A stretch of 64,000 bases of DNA from Hymenobacter nivis (GTDB lineage: Bacteria > Bacteroidota > Bacteroidia > Cytophagales > Hymenobacteraceae): assembly GCF_006439025.1 (NCBI RefSeq), contig NZ_RCYZ01000003.1, positions 126,127 through 190,126 of the forward strand, read 5' to 3'. Positions 8,376 through 17,332 of this stretch are shown here, piece after piece. Position 1 is the stretch's first letter; each line of letters opens with the position of its first letter. The notes under the pieces were generated by a model that saw nothing but the letters and a program-made list of their open reading frames with translations, was not told the DNA's origin and made no database searches. Made by a program: the position numbers and the translations under genes.

Positions 8376-11300
8376 ATGGATCAAACCCGCTACTTTTCCA
8401 ATTTTCGCAAAGCTGCGCTGGTAGCTGCTTGCGGATTGCCGGTCTTGGCCAGCTCAGCCGCGCCGGTGCCCCACCTAGGGCCCCAAAGCGCCCGAAAGTC
8501 TACCTCGGTGCGACCACCGGTGACCGTTACGGGCCGGGTGATGCAGGCCAACGGCGAGGGCCTGCCCGGGGTGACGGTACTCGTCAAGGGCACTGCCCAG
8601 GGCGTCAGCACCAATGCCAACGGTGAATTCACGCTCGACGCCCCTGAAGGCGGGACCCTAGTATTCAGCTACGTGGGTTTCGTTCGGCAGGAAGTGGCCA
8701 TCTCCAGTGCCCGCAACCCGCTCAACGTCGCGTTAGTAGCTGACGTAGCCGCGCTGAACGAAGTGGTGGTGGTGGGCTACGGCACCCAGGAGCGCGGCAG
8801 CATCACGGGCGCCATCTCGTCGGTGAACGGGGCCGAGCTGGTGCGCCAGCCGGTGGCCGACGCTACCCAGGCCATTCAGGGCAAGGTGTCGGGCGTCACC
8901 ATTACCTCCAACGGCGGGGCCCCCGGCGGCGCGGCTGGTACGTCGGTGCGGATTCGCGGCATAACGTCGGCCGGCAACAACAACCCGCTGTATGTGGTCG
9001 ACGGCTTTCCGCTGCCCGATAACGGCGACAGCCAGCTCAACAACATCAGCCCGAACGACATCGAAACGATTGACGTGCTGAAGGATGCCTCCGCTACCGC
9101 CATCTACGGGGTGCGAGCGGCCAACGGCGTCGTCCTCATTACCACCAAGCGGGGCAAGGCGGGCAAAACCACCGTCAACCTCGACGGCTACCGCGGCGTG
9201 CAGTCCGTGGCCCGGCGGCTGGATCTGCTCAACGCGGAGCAATACGCCGTAATCAACAACGAGGCCCGCATTGCGGCCGGCCAGCCCATTGCGCTGGATA
9301 AGCTGCGCGACCCGGCCGCCCTCGGCCAAGGCACCGACTGGCAGGACTTGCTGTTCCGCCGCGCCAAAATCCAGAACTACTCCCTCTCGGCCACCGGCGG
9401 CAGCGAGAAAGCCCGCTACGCCCTCTCGGGCACCTACTTCCAGCAGGATGGCGTGATCCTGGGCTCTAATTTTGAGCGCTTTACGCTTCGCGCCAACGGC
9501 GACGTGCAGCTGAGCCGCATTTTCAAGATTGGCAACAGCATTTCGCTCACCCACTCGGAAGACCGCCAGATTACGAGTAACAACGGCGAGTACGGGGCGG
9601 TACAGCAGCTGCTGCGCATTCCGCCCACCGTGCAGGCCTACCGGCCCGATGGCTACTGGTACCAGCCCAACAGTGCTTCGGATAACTTTACGGAGGAAAA
9701 CCCATTGGCTACATCCCTGCGGGCCAACCAGAAGTTCACCCGCAACCGGGCCACTACCACGTTCTACGCCGAGCTGGAGCCCCTCAAAGGCCTGCGCTTC
9801 CGCACCAACGTGGGGGCCGACCTGGTCTTCGAAAACTTCAATCAGTTCTCGCCCAAGGGCCCCGAACTGGCCGGCTACACCCAGCGCTACATCACGGCCG
9901 GCGCGGGCGCTACGGCCGGCTACGCGCCGAGCTACCTGATTGAGAACACCGCTACCTACGACCGCACCTTCGCCGAGAAGCACCACGCCACGCTGCTGGT
10001 GGGGCAGTCGGCGCAGGAATTCAACTACAGCAACGTGGAGGCCTACCGCACGGGCTACCTGCGCAACGACCTGCAAACCATCAACGTGGGACCCATCAAT
10101 ACGCTGCTGGCCAACGCCGGCACCATTGACCCCGCCCGCCACCTGGCCAGCTACTTCGGCCGCCTCAACTACGACTACGCCGGCAAGTACATCTTCCAGG
10201 CCACGGCCCGCTACGACGGCTCCTCGCGCTTCCAGGAAGGCCAGAAGTTTGGCTTCTTCCCCAGCGCCTCGGTGGGCTGGCGCATTTCGGAGGAGGAATT
10301 CCTCAAGGGCAGCAACACCATCAGCAACCTGAAGCTGCGCGCCGGCTACGGCCGCGTGGGCAACGAGCTGAACGCCGGGCGCTTCGCCTACTTATACTCC
10401 ATCAACTTCGGCGCCGTCTATCCCTTCGGGCCCGATGGTACCATCAACACGGGTGGGGCCCCCACCCGCCTGGCCAACCCGAACCTGCGCTGGGAATACA
10501 ACGACCAGGCCAACATCGGCTTGGAAATGGGCTTCCTCGGCAACCGCCTGGAGGCCACCATCGACCTCTACAACCGCAACTCGCCCAACCTGATTGCGCC
10601 CGTGCCGCCTTCCCTCGTGTCGGGCACCTACGAGTCGGTGAACGCCAACGCCGCCAGCGCCTACAACCGCGGCATCGACTTCTCGCTGACCTCGCACAAC
10701 TTTGTGGGTTCGGGCGGGGGCCTCACCTGGACGACGACCTTCAACGTGTCGGCCTACAAAACCCGCTTGGTGTCGCTGGGCGCCGGCGTGCCCTACAACG
10801 GCCTGGGTTCGTTGAGCGGCACAATTGTGCGCTACGACGCGGGCCAGGCCTTCGGGGCCTTCTACGGCTACACGGCCGATGGCCTGATCCAGAGCCAAGA
10901 GGAGCTGAATGCCCTGAACGCTGGGGCCCTGGCCGGCACGGCCAAGGCGAATAACTACCAGAACGCGGGCACTGCCCCCGGCGACATCAAGTTTAAGGAC
11001 ATCAACGGCGACGGCGTGATTACCGACGCGGACCGCACGTTCATCGGCAACCCGAACCCGAACTACACCTTTGGCCTGACCAACACCTTGGGCTACAAAG
11101 GCTTCGACCTGAGCTTCTTCATTCAGGGCGTGCAGGGCAACGACGTGTACAACCTCAACCGCTACATCACGGAGAGCGCCCTGTACAGCACCACCAACGG
11201 CACCACCAACGTGCTGAACCGCTGGACCGGCGCCGGCACCAGCAACGACGTGCCGCGGGCCATCGTGGGCGACCCCAACAACAACCTGCGCGTATCGACC

Positions 11301-11540
11301 CACTACATTGAGGACGGCTCCTACGTGCGCCTCAAAAACCTGACGCTCGGCTACACGCTGCCCCGCAGCATCATGGGCCGCATCTCGGCCTCGCAGCTGC
11401 GCGTGTACGTCACGGCCCAGAACCTGGTGACGCTGACCAAATACACCGGCTACGACCCGGAGGTGAGCGCCAGCGGCGTCGACCTGGGCATCTACCCCCA
11501 AACGCGCGTGTTCATGGGCGGCGTGAACATCGGGTTTTAA
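8376..11540 (+). CDS. SusC/RagA-family TonB-linked outer membrane transporter
   Basis: Outer-membrane beta-barrel of 1054 aa that imports oligosaccharides with its SusD partner using TonB energy. It has a signal peptide (about 1-30), a carboxypeptidase-regulatory-like domain starting VTVTGRVMQANG (about 49-130), then the SusC signature NEVVVVGYGTQERGSITGA and the plug with RIRG, PLYVVDGFPL and KDASATAIYGVRAANGV. The barrel ends in aromatic-rich strands, with a terminal FMGGVNIGF. The gene opens a five-gene co-oriented locus with SusD, a PKD lipoprotein, GH16 and GH5, so the probable cargo is beta-1,3-glucan oligosaccharide. Spacing to SusD is 27 bases. No regulator (AraC, HTCS, sigma/anti-sigma) adjoins the locus, so its control is not visible here. 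Confidence 0.95.
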   Translation: MDQTRYFSNFRKAALVAACGLPVLASSAAPVPHLGPQSARKSTSVRPPVTVTGRVMQANGEGLPGVTVLVKGTAQGVSTNANGEFTLDAPEGGTLVFSYVGFVRQEVAISSARNPLNVALVADVAALNEVVVVGYGTQERGSITGAISSVNGAELVRQPVADATQAIQGKVSGVTITSNGGAPGGAAGTSVRIRGITSAGNNNPLYVVDGFPLPDNGDSQLNNISPNDIETIDVLKDASATAIYGVRAANGVVLITTKRGKAGKTTVNLDGYRGVQSVARRLDLLNAEQYAVINNEARIAAGQPIALDKLRDPAALGQGTDWQDLLFRRAKIQNYSLSATGGSEKARYALSGTYFQQDGVILGSNFERFTLRANGDVQLSRIFKIGNSISLTHSEDRQITSNNGEYGAVQQLLRIPPTVQAYRPDGYWYQPNSASDNFTEENPLATSLRANQKFTRNRATTTFYAELEPLKGLRFRTNVGADLVFENFNQFSPKGPELAGYTQRYITAGAGATAGYAPSYLIENTATYDRTFAEKHHATLLVGQSAQEFNYSNVEAYRTGYLRNDLQTINVGPINTLLANAGTIDPARHLASYFGRLNYDYAGKYIFQATARYDGSSRFQEGQKFGFFPSASVGWRISEEEFLKGSNTISNLKLRAGYGRVGNELNAGRFAYLYSINFGAVYPFGPDGTINTGGAPTRLANPNLRWEYNDQANIGLEMGFLGNRLEATIDLYNRNSPNLIAPVPPSLVSGTYESVNANAASAYNRGIDFSLTSHNFVGSGGGLTWTTTFNVSAYKTRLVSLGAGVPYNGLGSLSGTIVRYDAGQAFGAFYGYTADGLIQSQEELNALNAGALAGTAKANNYQNAGTAPGDIKFKDINGDGVITDADRTFIGNPNPNYTFGLTNTLGYKGFDLSFFIQGVQGNDVYNLNRYITESALYSTTNGTTNVLNRWTGAGTSNDVPRAIVGDPNNNLRVSTHYIEDGSYVRLKNLTLGYTLPRSIMGRISASQLRVYVTAQNLVTLTKYTGYDPEVSASGVDLGIYPQTRVFMGGVNIGF

Positions 11541-11567
11541 TCCTCTCTACTTTCCACTTATCGCGTC

Positions 11568-13118
11568 ATGACTATCTCAAAATTTACGTGCGGAGCGTTT
11601 CTGCTCTCGCTCGGGCTACTGGGCGGCTGCACGGCCAAGTTTCTGGACGAGGCCCCGGCCGACCAGATCACCGACAATAACTTTTACCAAACCCAGCAGG
11701 ACGCCATCCAGGCCGTAACGGCCGCCTACAGCGAGCTGACCAAGGAAGGCCAGTACAACGCAGCCCAGTGGGCCTTCGACATGTGGGCCGACATTTCCAG
11801 CACGGGCGGCGACGACGGCAACGACGGCATCGAGTTCAAGCAGCTCGAAGCCTTCAGCATTCCGACCACCAACTTCATTGCTACCCGGCTCTGGGGCGGC
11901 TCGTTCATTGCGCTGCAACGGGCGAACATCGTCATTCAGAAAGTGCCGAACATTGCCAACATGGACCCCGCCATCCAGCGGCGCTGCCTCGGCGAGGCGC
12001 AGTTCCTGCGGGCCAAGATGTACTTCGACCTGGTGCGGGCCTACGGCGACGTGCCCCTGTTCACGGCCCCGCCCACCAGCCCGTCGGCCGTGAACATCCC
12101 CCGCACACCCGCGGCCGACGTGTACAAGCAGATTGAGCAGGACCTGACCGATGCCATTGGCAACCTGCCGGCTTCGTACAGCGGCGAAGACCTGGGCCGG
12201 GCCACCAAGTGGGCCGCCACGGGCCTGCTGGCCAAGGTGTACATCACCGAAGGCAAGAAAACGGAGGCCGCCCAGCGGGCCCGTGAGGTCATCAACAACT
12301 CGGGCAAAACGATGTGGGCCAGCTACGCCGACAACTTTAAGATCGAGAACAACAACAACAACGCCAAGGAGTCGCTCTTTGAAATTCAGTACGTGAGCGG
12401 CCGCAATCAGTACGACCGCAACCAAGTGGGCTCGGCCATGAACGAGTTTTTTGGGCCCCGGGGCGCCAACCAGACGCCCGGCAGCGGCTACGGTTTCAAC
12501 ATCCCGGACCCCGATTTTGTGGCCGGCTACGAAACGGGCGACACCCGCAAAACCGCCACTATCTGGGCCCCCGGCGACACTTACCCCGACGGCAGCAAAG
12601 CCGCCGCCAAGGCCACCGGCTCGCCGTTTGGCTACAACTGCAAGAAGTGGTTCATCGGCAAGGTGAACACCAACATTTGGGACTCGGGCCTGAACGTACC
12701 CGTGCTACGCCTGGCCGAAATGTACCTGATTGTGGCCGAGGCCGTGGGGCCCACCACGGAGGGCCTGGAGGCCATCAACAAGGTGCGTCGCCGCTCGTTT
12801 GGCCTCGACTACAATACGCCCTCGGCGGCCCACGACCTGACGGCGGCCAGCGCTAACTTCACCAACCTGGTGCTGCGGGAGCGCAAGTACGAACTGGCGT
12901 TTGAATTCGACCGCTGGTTTGACATGAAGCGCGCCGGCACCCTGTACCCCACGCTCACGGACCACGCCTTCATTCCGCGCATGACGCAGCAGGCGGCCAC
13001 CCTCCGGGGCATTGCCCCCAACGTGCACGGCATCCCCACCCAAAACAACCTGGTGCTGCCCATTCCGCAGTCGGAAATCGACACCAACCCCGGCTTGGTT
13101 CAAAACCCGGGCTACTAG
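11568..13118 (+). CDS. SusD/RagB-family glycan-binding lipoprotein
   Basis: Surface lipoprotein of 516 aa that binds glycan over the SusC pore. The lipobox LLGGC puts the lipidated Cys at residue 21, followed by TAKFLDEAPADQITDNNFY, typical of SusD N-termini. Helical TPR-like regions follow (RANIVIQKV, EAQFLRAKMYFDLVRAYGDVP), and the C-terminal part has VLRLAEMYLIVAEA and LRERKYELAFEFDRWFDMKR, hallmarks of RagB/SusD. The protein ends with LPIPQSEIDTNPGLVQNPGY, the usual family tail. It follows SusC closely and precedes the PKD lipoprotein by 33 bases, so one transcript is likely. Substrate specificity toward beta-glucan is inferred from the downstream hydrolases. Confidence 0.95.
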   Translation: MTISKFTCGAFLLSLGLLGGCTAKFLDEAPADQITDNNFYQTQQDAIQAVTAAYSELTKEGQYNAAQWAFDMWADISSTGGDDGNDGIEFKQLEAFSIPTTNFIATRLWGGSFIALQRANIVIQKVPNIANMDPAIQRRCLGEAQFLRAKMYFDLVRAYGDVPLFTAPPTSPSAVNIPRTPAADVYKQIEQDLTDAIGNLPASYSGEDLGRATKWAATGLLAKVYITEGKKTEAAQRAREVINNSGKTMWASYADNFKIENNNNNAKESLFEIQYVSGRNQYDRNQVGSAMNEFFGPRGANQTPGSGYGFNIPDPDFVAGYETGDTRKTATIWAPGDTYPDGSKAAAKATGSPFGYNCKKWFIGKVNTNIWDSGLNVPVLRLAEMYLIVAEAVGPTTEGLEAINKVRRRSFGLDYNTPSAAHDLTAASANFTNLVLRERKYELAFEFDRWFDMKRAGTLYPTLTDHAFIPRMTQQAATLRGIAPNVHGIPTQNNLVLPIPQSEIDTNPGLVQNPGY

Positions 13119-13151
13119 CCTTTTATCCTCGCCTATTCAGCCTGATTTAGT

Positions 13152-13958
13152 ATGAATTACATTCGCAACAAGGCGGCCTGGGTCTTAGTGGCCAGCCCGC
13201 TCCTCTTCACCGCCTGCGATAAAAACGACAAGGGCCAGCTGAACGGCCCCGTGCCCACGGCCACCTTCACCACGTCGACGCCCAAAGCGGTGGGGCTCAC
13301 CACCTCGGTCACCTTCACGGCCACCGCCACCGACGCCGCGTTTTACGAGTGGGACTTCGGGGACGGCACGCGGGGCACGGGCCAAACCATCACACACACC
13401 TACAACACCGGGGGCACCGTCAAAACGCAGCTCATCACCTCGGGCAAGGGCGGCACCGGCGTGTCGGCCGTCACCGACCTGGTGCTGCCCCCGGTGACCG
13501 ACGCGGTGAAGCTGCTGCTGACCGGCGGCTCCTCCAAAACCTGGCTGGTGGACAACTCGGTGGCGGCCGCCATCGTCGTGGGCCCCAGCGACGCCAGCCC
13601 CGACGGCTACTACGCCGGGGGCCCCGCTGGTAGCCTACCGGCCTGCCAGGCCGACGACGAATACACCTTCTCCAACGCCAATACCTTCACCTACGACGCC
13701 AAGGGGCAGACCTTTGTGGCCGGCAACGCGGGGGGCTGTTCTGCGCCGCGGTCGGGCACGTCCACCTTCACGTTTGGGTCGGCCGTGGGGCCGGGCATTG
13801 CCATGTTTGAGTTTCAGAAAGCCGGCACTTTCATCGGGGTGACGGACGCCCCCGACCTGACGTACCGCATCATCAGCATCGACGCCACGCACATGGTACT
13901 CCGAGCTGGCAAGTCCACCGCCGGCACCATTTTCCAGATGAAACTGGTGGCCAAATAG
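13152..13958 (+). CDS. PKD-domain lipoprotein of the glucan locus
   Basis: Lipoprotein of 268 aa, with lipobox FTAC (Cys 22). The first part is a PKD-type domain; YEWDFGDGTRGTGQTITHTY carries the WDFGDG core. The second part, roughly residues 115-268, begins KLLLTGGSSKTWLVDNS and has a Cys pair with the pattern of a small beta-sandwich; this half occurs in Bacteroidota laminarin loci after SusCD. It probably acts as an extra surface glycan-binding protein, comparable in position to SusE/SusF, and no catalytic motif is visible. It sits 33 bases after SusD and 44 bases before the GH16 gene. Confidence 0.8.
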   Translation: MNYIRNKAAWVLVASPLLFTACDKNDKGQLNGPVPTATFTTSTPKAVGLTTSVTFTATATDAAFYEWDFGDGTRGTGQTITHTYNTGGTVKTQLITSGKGGTGVSAVTDLVLPPVTDAVKLLLTGGSSKTWLVDNSVAAAIVVGPSDASPDGYYAGGPAGSLPACQADDEYTFSNANTFTYDAKGQTFVAGNAGGCSAPRSGTSTFTFGSAVGPGIAMFEFQKAGTFIGVTDAPDLTYRIISIDATHMVLRAGKSTAGTIFQMKLVAK

Positions 13959-14002
13959 CGGGTGCGCCCGGCCTACCTCTCACCCCCAGCGTTGCTTAAT
14001 TT

Positions 14003-14902
14003 ATGAAAAACTTCCTTTCGCGCCGCCACTTGTTCCGGGCCAGCTTTGCGCTGGCCCTGGGCCTGGGGGCCTGCACCGAGAACAAGTCGGCCCCGGCCCC
14101 CACGCCGGTAACGCCCACGCCTGCTACGCCTGTAACGCCTACGCCGGCGGCCGCCAACGCTGAAGCCCGGGACTATGCCCAGTACACGGAGCTGATGTGG
14201 AGCGACGAGTTCGACGGCGCGGCCATAGACGCTACCAAGTGGGGCTACGACCTGGGCAGTAACAACGGCTGGGGCAACAACGAGCTGGAGTACTACACCA
14301 ACTCGACCGAAAACGCGGCCCTGAGCGGGGGCAACCTCGTTATTCAAGCCAAGAAACAGTCCCAAGGGGGCCGCGAATACACGTCGGCCCGGATGCTGAC
14401 CAAGGGCAAGCAGGATTTCAAGTTTGGGCGCGTGGACGTGCGGGCCAAGCTGCCCAAGGGCCAAGGCATCTGGCCAGCCATTTGGATGCTGGGCTCCGAC
14501 ATCGACCAGAACAACTGGCCGAAGTGCGGCGAGATTGACATCATGGAGCTGCGCGGCCAGGCCCCCAACAAGATTCTTTCGACCATGCATTACCCCGACG
14601 CCACCGGGGCCCACAAATACAAAGGCATTGAGCCGGTTACGCTGCCCAACAACGCCAGCTTCGCCGACGACTTCCACGTTTTCAGCGTGGTGCGCAGCCA
14701 AGACAAGATGCGGTTTTTCCTCGACGGCACGCTCTACTACACGTTCACGTCCAGCGACGCTTCCATCTACCCGTTCAACAACCCCTTCTTTCTGGTACTG
14801 AACGTGGCCGTGGGCGGCGATTTCCTGGGCAACCCCGATGCCACCACCGTGTTCCCCCAGCAAATGACGGTGGACTACGTGCGCTACTACCAATACAAGT
14901 AA
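14003..14902 (+). CDS. GH16 endo-beta-1,3-glucanase (laminarinase-like) lipoprotein
   Basis: Glycoside hydrolase family 16 enzyme of 299 aa, predicted to cut internal beta-1,3 (or mixed-linkage) glucan bonds at the cell surface. The lipobox LGAC puts Cys at residue 24. A Thr/Pro linker of PTPVTPTPA repeats (about 30-50) spaces the domain from the membrane. The catalytic domain starts near WSDEFDGA; the signature GEIDIMEL gives E177 (nucleophile), D179 and E182 (acid/base). The spacing ExDxxE is that of laminarinases. It ends with VDYVRYYQYK, the normal family end. It is the fourth gene of the glucan locus; an inserted palindromic element separates it from the GH5 gene. Confidence 0.93.
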   Translation: MKNFLSRRHLFRASFALALGLGACTENKSAPAPTPVTPTPATPVTPTPAAANAEARDYAQYTELMWSDEFDGAAIDATKWGYDLGSNNGWGNNELEYYTNSTENAALSGGNLVIQAKKQSQGGREYTSARMLTKGKQDFKFGRVDVRAKLPKGQGIWPAIWMLGSDIDQNNWPKCGEIDIMELRGQAPNKILSTMHYPDATGAHKYKGIEPVTLPNNASFADDFHVFSVVRSQDKMRFFLDGTLYYTFTSSDASIYPFNNPFFLVLNVAVGGDFLGNPDATTVFPQQMTVDYVRYYQYK

Positions 14903-14920
14903 GTCTTTTTGGCGGCGGTA

Positions 14921-15047
14921 TAAAACGGGGTGGTCCGGCGACTTTTTTCGTCGTTGGGCCACTCTCACTGAAGAACAGGGCCCCTGTTCAACTATAAGCG
15001 TGGCCCGACGAAGCCCTTTGGGCAATTCGCCGGGCCACCCCGTTTTA
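14921..15047. repeat. 127-bp dispersed palindromic element, copy 1
   Basis: The outer arms 14921-14941 and 15027-15047 are inverted repeats differing at one position, beginning TAAAACGGGG. A second nested pair (TTCGTCG..GGGCCAC, left near 14947-14962, right near 15000-15014) and a central GAACAGGG/CCCTGTTC palindrome make the whole element one imperfect hairpin. A second copy of equal length lies at 57192-57318 in the opposite orientation and shares a 27-nt exact core. It encodes no protein. It is MITE-like or REP-like and sits between the GH16 and GH5 genes. Confidence 0.8.
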
Positions 15048-15163
15048 GGCCACCGCCAGCCTTTTTTCTGCGCTGGCCCACCGCCTGCTGCTCCCGTTGC
15101 GGGCCAGCCGGGCGGTGGGCCTTGGCTTGCCACCCCCTTCCACTTCTTCCACCTTTCTGCCCC

Positions 15164-17230
15164 ATGCGCCGCTTCCTTTCGCTTTCTTCTGTGCCCGCGC
15201 CGCTAGTGGCTTTGCGGGGCACCCTGCGCCTGCTGGCGCTGCTATTGGTTTTGCTGGGCTGCCCCACTTCGGCTTTTGCGCAGAGCTTTTTGCACGCCAC
15301 GGGGCCCAAAATTTTGAATGCCAACAACCAGGAAGTGCTGCTGAACGGCGTGAACCTGGGCGGCTGGGCTTTGCAGGAAGGCTACATCGTGAAGCCCACC
15401 TGGGCGGGCATCAACGGCAAGCAAACCCAGGGCACGGTGAAGCAAACGCTCTACAACGCCGGCATGACCGACGCCGCTGTGGAAACGTTTTACCAAGGCT
15501 ACCGCGATAACTTCATCACCAAGCCCGACATCGACTACTTGGCCGCCCGGGGCTTCAACTGCGTGCGCCTGCCGCTGCACTACGACCTGTTTCTGACGCC
15601 GGCCCAGCGGGCGGTGCGCAACAACGTGATGCGCGGCACCACTACGTACGAATCGTACGTCAGCGCCCTCACCGGCTGGTACAACGGCAACCAGCTGTTT
15701 GCCGACCCGGCCAACCTGGAAGCTTTCCGGCTGATTGACAACACCCTGGCCTGGTGCGCGGCCAACGGCATGTACGTCATCCTCGACCTGCACGCCGCGC
15801 CCGGCTCGCAGGGCACCGACGTGAACATTGCCGACGCCCTCCAGCCCCTGGACTTGTGGAACCGGGCCATTTACCGCGACATGACCGTGCGGCTGTGGGA
15901 GGCCGTGGCGGCGCGCTACAAGAACGACGCCCGCGTGGCCATGTACGACCTGCTGAACGAGCCCAACAACGTGCCCAGCAACCCGCCCATCCACGACCTG
16001 TTGCAGCGCCTCATCACCGCCGTGCGGGCCCAGGGCGACAACCACCTGCTGCTGATCGAGGGCAACGGCTACGGCAACGACTTCAACTACCTGGAGCCCT
16101 TCACCTTCGCCAACGCGCCCAACCTGGTCTACAACTCGCACCGCTACAGCGCCGCGGGCTACCTGATGGACAACAACGTGAGCTCGACGGAGGGGGGGCC
16201 CAACAGCCTGCGCTTCATCGGCAACCTTCAGAATTTCCGCGCCCGGTACAGCGTGCCCATTTGGGTGGGCGAAACCGGCGAAAACACCGCTGGCTGGATG
16301 CACGAGGCCGCCACCAGCCTCAACTCGGTGGGCATCGGCTGGTGCCACTGGACGTACAAGCGCTTCGATACGGGCCCCAACGCGGCCCTCTCGCGCATCA
16401 CCCCGCCCTTTATTGTGGACGGCCCCGGCGGCCTGGCGCAGGTGCTGGAAAACATCAAGTTTGCCAACTGCGTCCCCAATCCCAGCGTGGTGAACGCCCT
16501 GGCCCCCAACCAGAACGGCATTGTGAACTACCCCGCCGGCGGTAACTACAACGGCACCACCGGGGCGGCGCCCCCCGTGGGCAGCACCGTGTGGCTGCGC
16601 GGAGCCAATGGCAAGTACGCATCCGGCGAGAACGGGGCCCAGCCCATGACCTGCGCCCGGGCCGCCTACGGGGCCTGGGAGGTATTTTTGGTGGCCGCCG
16701 CCAGCGGCTCCAAGGTAACCCTGCAAAACCAGGGCAAGTACGTGTCGTCGGAGAACGGCACGGGGCCCATGACCTGCGGCCGGCCCTCCATTTCGGGTGG
16801 GGAAGTGTTTGAGTGGCTGGGCAATGCCGACGGCACCGTTTCGCTGCGCGGCACCAATGGCAAGTACGTATCGAGCGGCGACGGCACCCAACCCATGACC
16901 TGCGCCAGCGCCACCATCACCAGCACGGAGGTGTTCGGCTTCGGCTTGGTGCCGGCAGGCACGGTGCTGGCTGGCCGGGCCGCCGGCGCGGCCGCCGCGG
17001 GCTTCTACCCCAACCCGGTGGCTGGCCGCCTCACGTACCAGTTGCCCGCCGGCGGCCAGGCCCACCGCCTCACCGTGCTCGACGCCGCCGGCCGCCAGGT
17101 ATTCAGCCGCGCCTACGACAACACCGGGGCCCAAAATACCGTCGACCTCTCGGGGCTGAAGAGCGGGTTTTACCTGGTCCACCTCACGGGCGCGGCCCTG
17201 GATACCAGCTTCAAAATCAGCAAGCAATAG
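15164..17230 (+). CDS. GH5 glucanase with fascin-like beta-trefoil and T9SS sorting domain
   Basis: Secreted enzyme of 688 aa. Signal peptide (about 1-38, ending SAFAQ), then a GH5 TIM barrel starting NGVNLGGWALQEGY. The catalytic acid is E266 in DLLNEPN and the nucleophile E370 in WVGETGEN. Residues about 474-608 hold three related units with G-KY-S-NG-PMTC-EVF patterns, a fascin-like trefoil likely to bind glycan. The tail from FYPNPVAGRLTYQL is a type A sorting domain for the type IX secretion system, so the protein is probably exported and cell-surface attached or released. It resembles exo-beta-1,3-glucanase-like GH5 enzymes and complements the GH16 enzyme. Start ATG 15164 gives the signal peptide. 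Confidence 0.9.
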   Translation: MRRFLSLSSVPAPLVALRGTLRLLALLLVLLGCPTSAFAQSFLHATGPKILNANNQEVLLNGVNLGGWALQEGYIVKPTWAGINGKQTQGTVKQTLYNAGMTDAAVETFYQGYRDNFITKPDIDYLAARGFNCVRLPLHYDLFLTPAQRAVRNNVMRGTTTYESYVSALTGWYNGNQLFADPANLEAFRLIDNTLAWCAANGMYVILDLHAAPGSQGTDVNIADALQPLDLWNRAIYRDMTVRLWEAVAARYKNDARVAMYDLLNEPNNVPSNPPIHDLLQRLITAVRAQGDNHLLLIEGNGYGNDFNYLEPFTFANAPNLVYNSHRYSAAGYLMDNNVSSTEGGPNSLRFIGNLQNFRARYSVPIWVGETGENTAGWMHEAATSLNSVGIGWCHWTYKRFDTGPNAALSRITPPFIVDGPGGLAQVLENIKFANCVPNPSVVNALAPNQNGIVNYPAGGNYNGTTGAAPPVGSTVWLRGANGKYASGENGAQPMTCARAAYGAWEVFLVAAASGSKVTLQNQGKYVSSENGTGPMTCGRPSISGGEVFEWLGNADGTVSLRGTNGKYVSSGDGTQPMTCASATITSTEVFGFGLVPAGTVLAGRAAGAAAAGFYPNPVAGRLTYQLPAGGQAHRLTVLDAAGRQVFSRAYDNTGAQNTVDLSGLKSGFYLVHLTGAALDTSFKISKQ

Positions 17231-17332
17231 CCGCGCCCCGGCCAATCCGCTGGCCGGGCTGCCCGGGGGCCCAACGCGGGGGCCCATCGGCTGGGCCCCT
17301 AGTTCGGGCCGGCAGGCCGTATTTTGCCCGCT

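Noticed and set aside
8733..10142. A 469-codon reverse-strand frame opposite the SusC gene
   Set aside because: Antisense shadow of the SusC gene with random-looking GC-rich translation.
14921..15047. A transcription terminator only
   Set aside because: Nested arms, matching second copy and length of 127 bp exceed a simple terminator, although it may also act as one.
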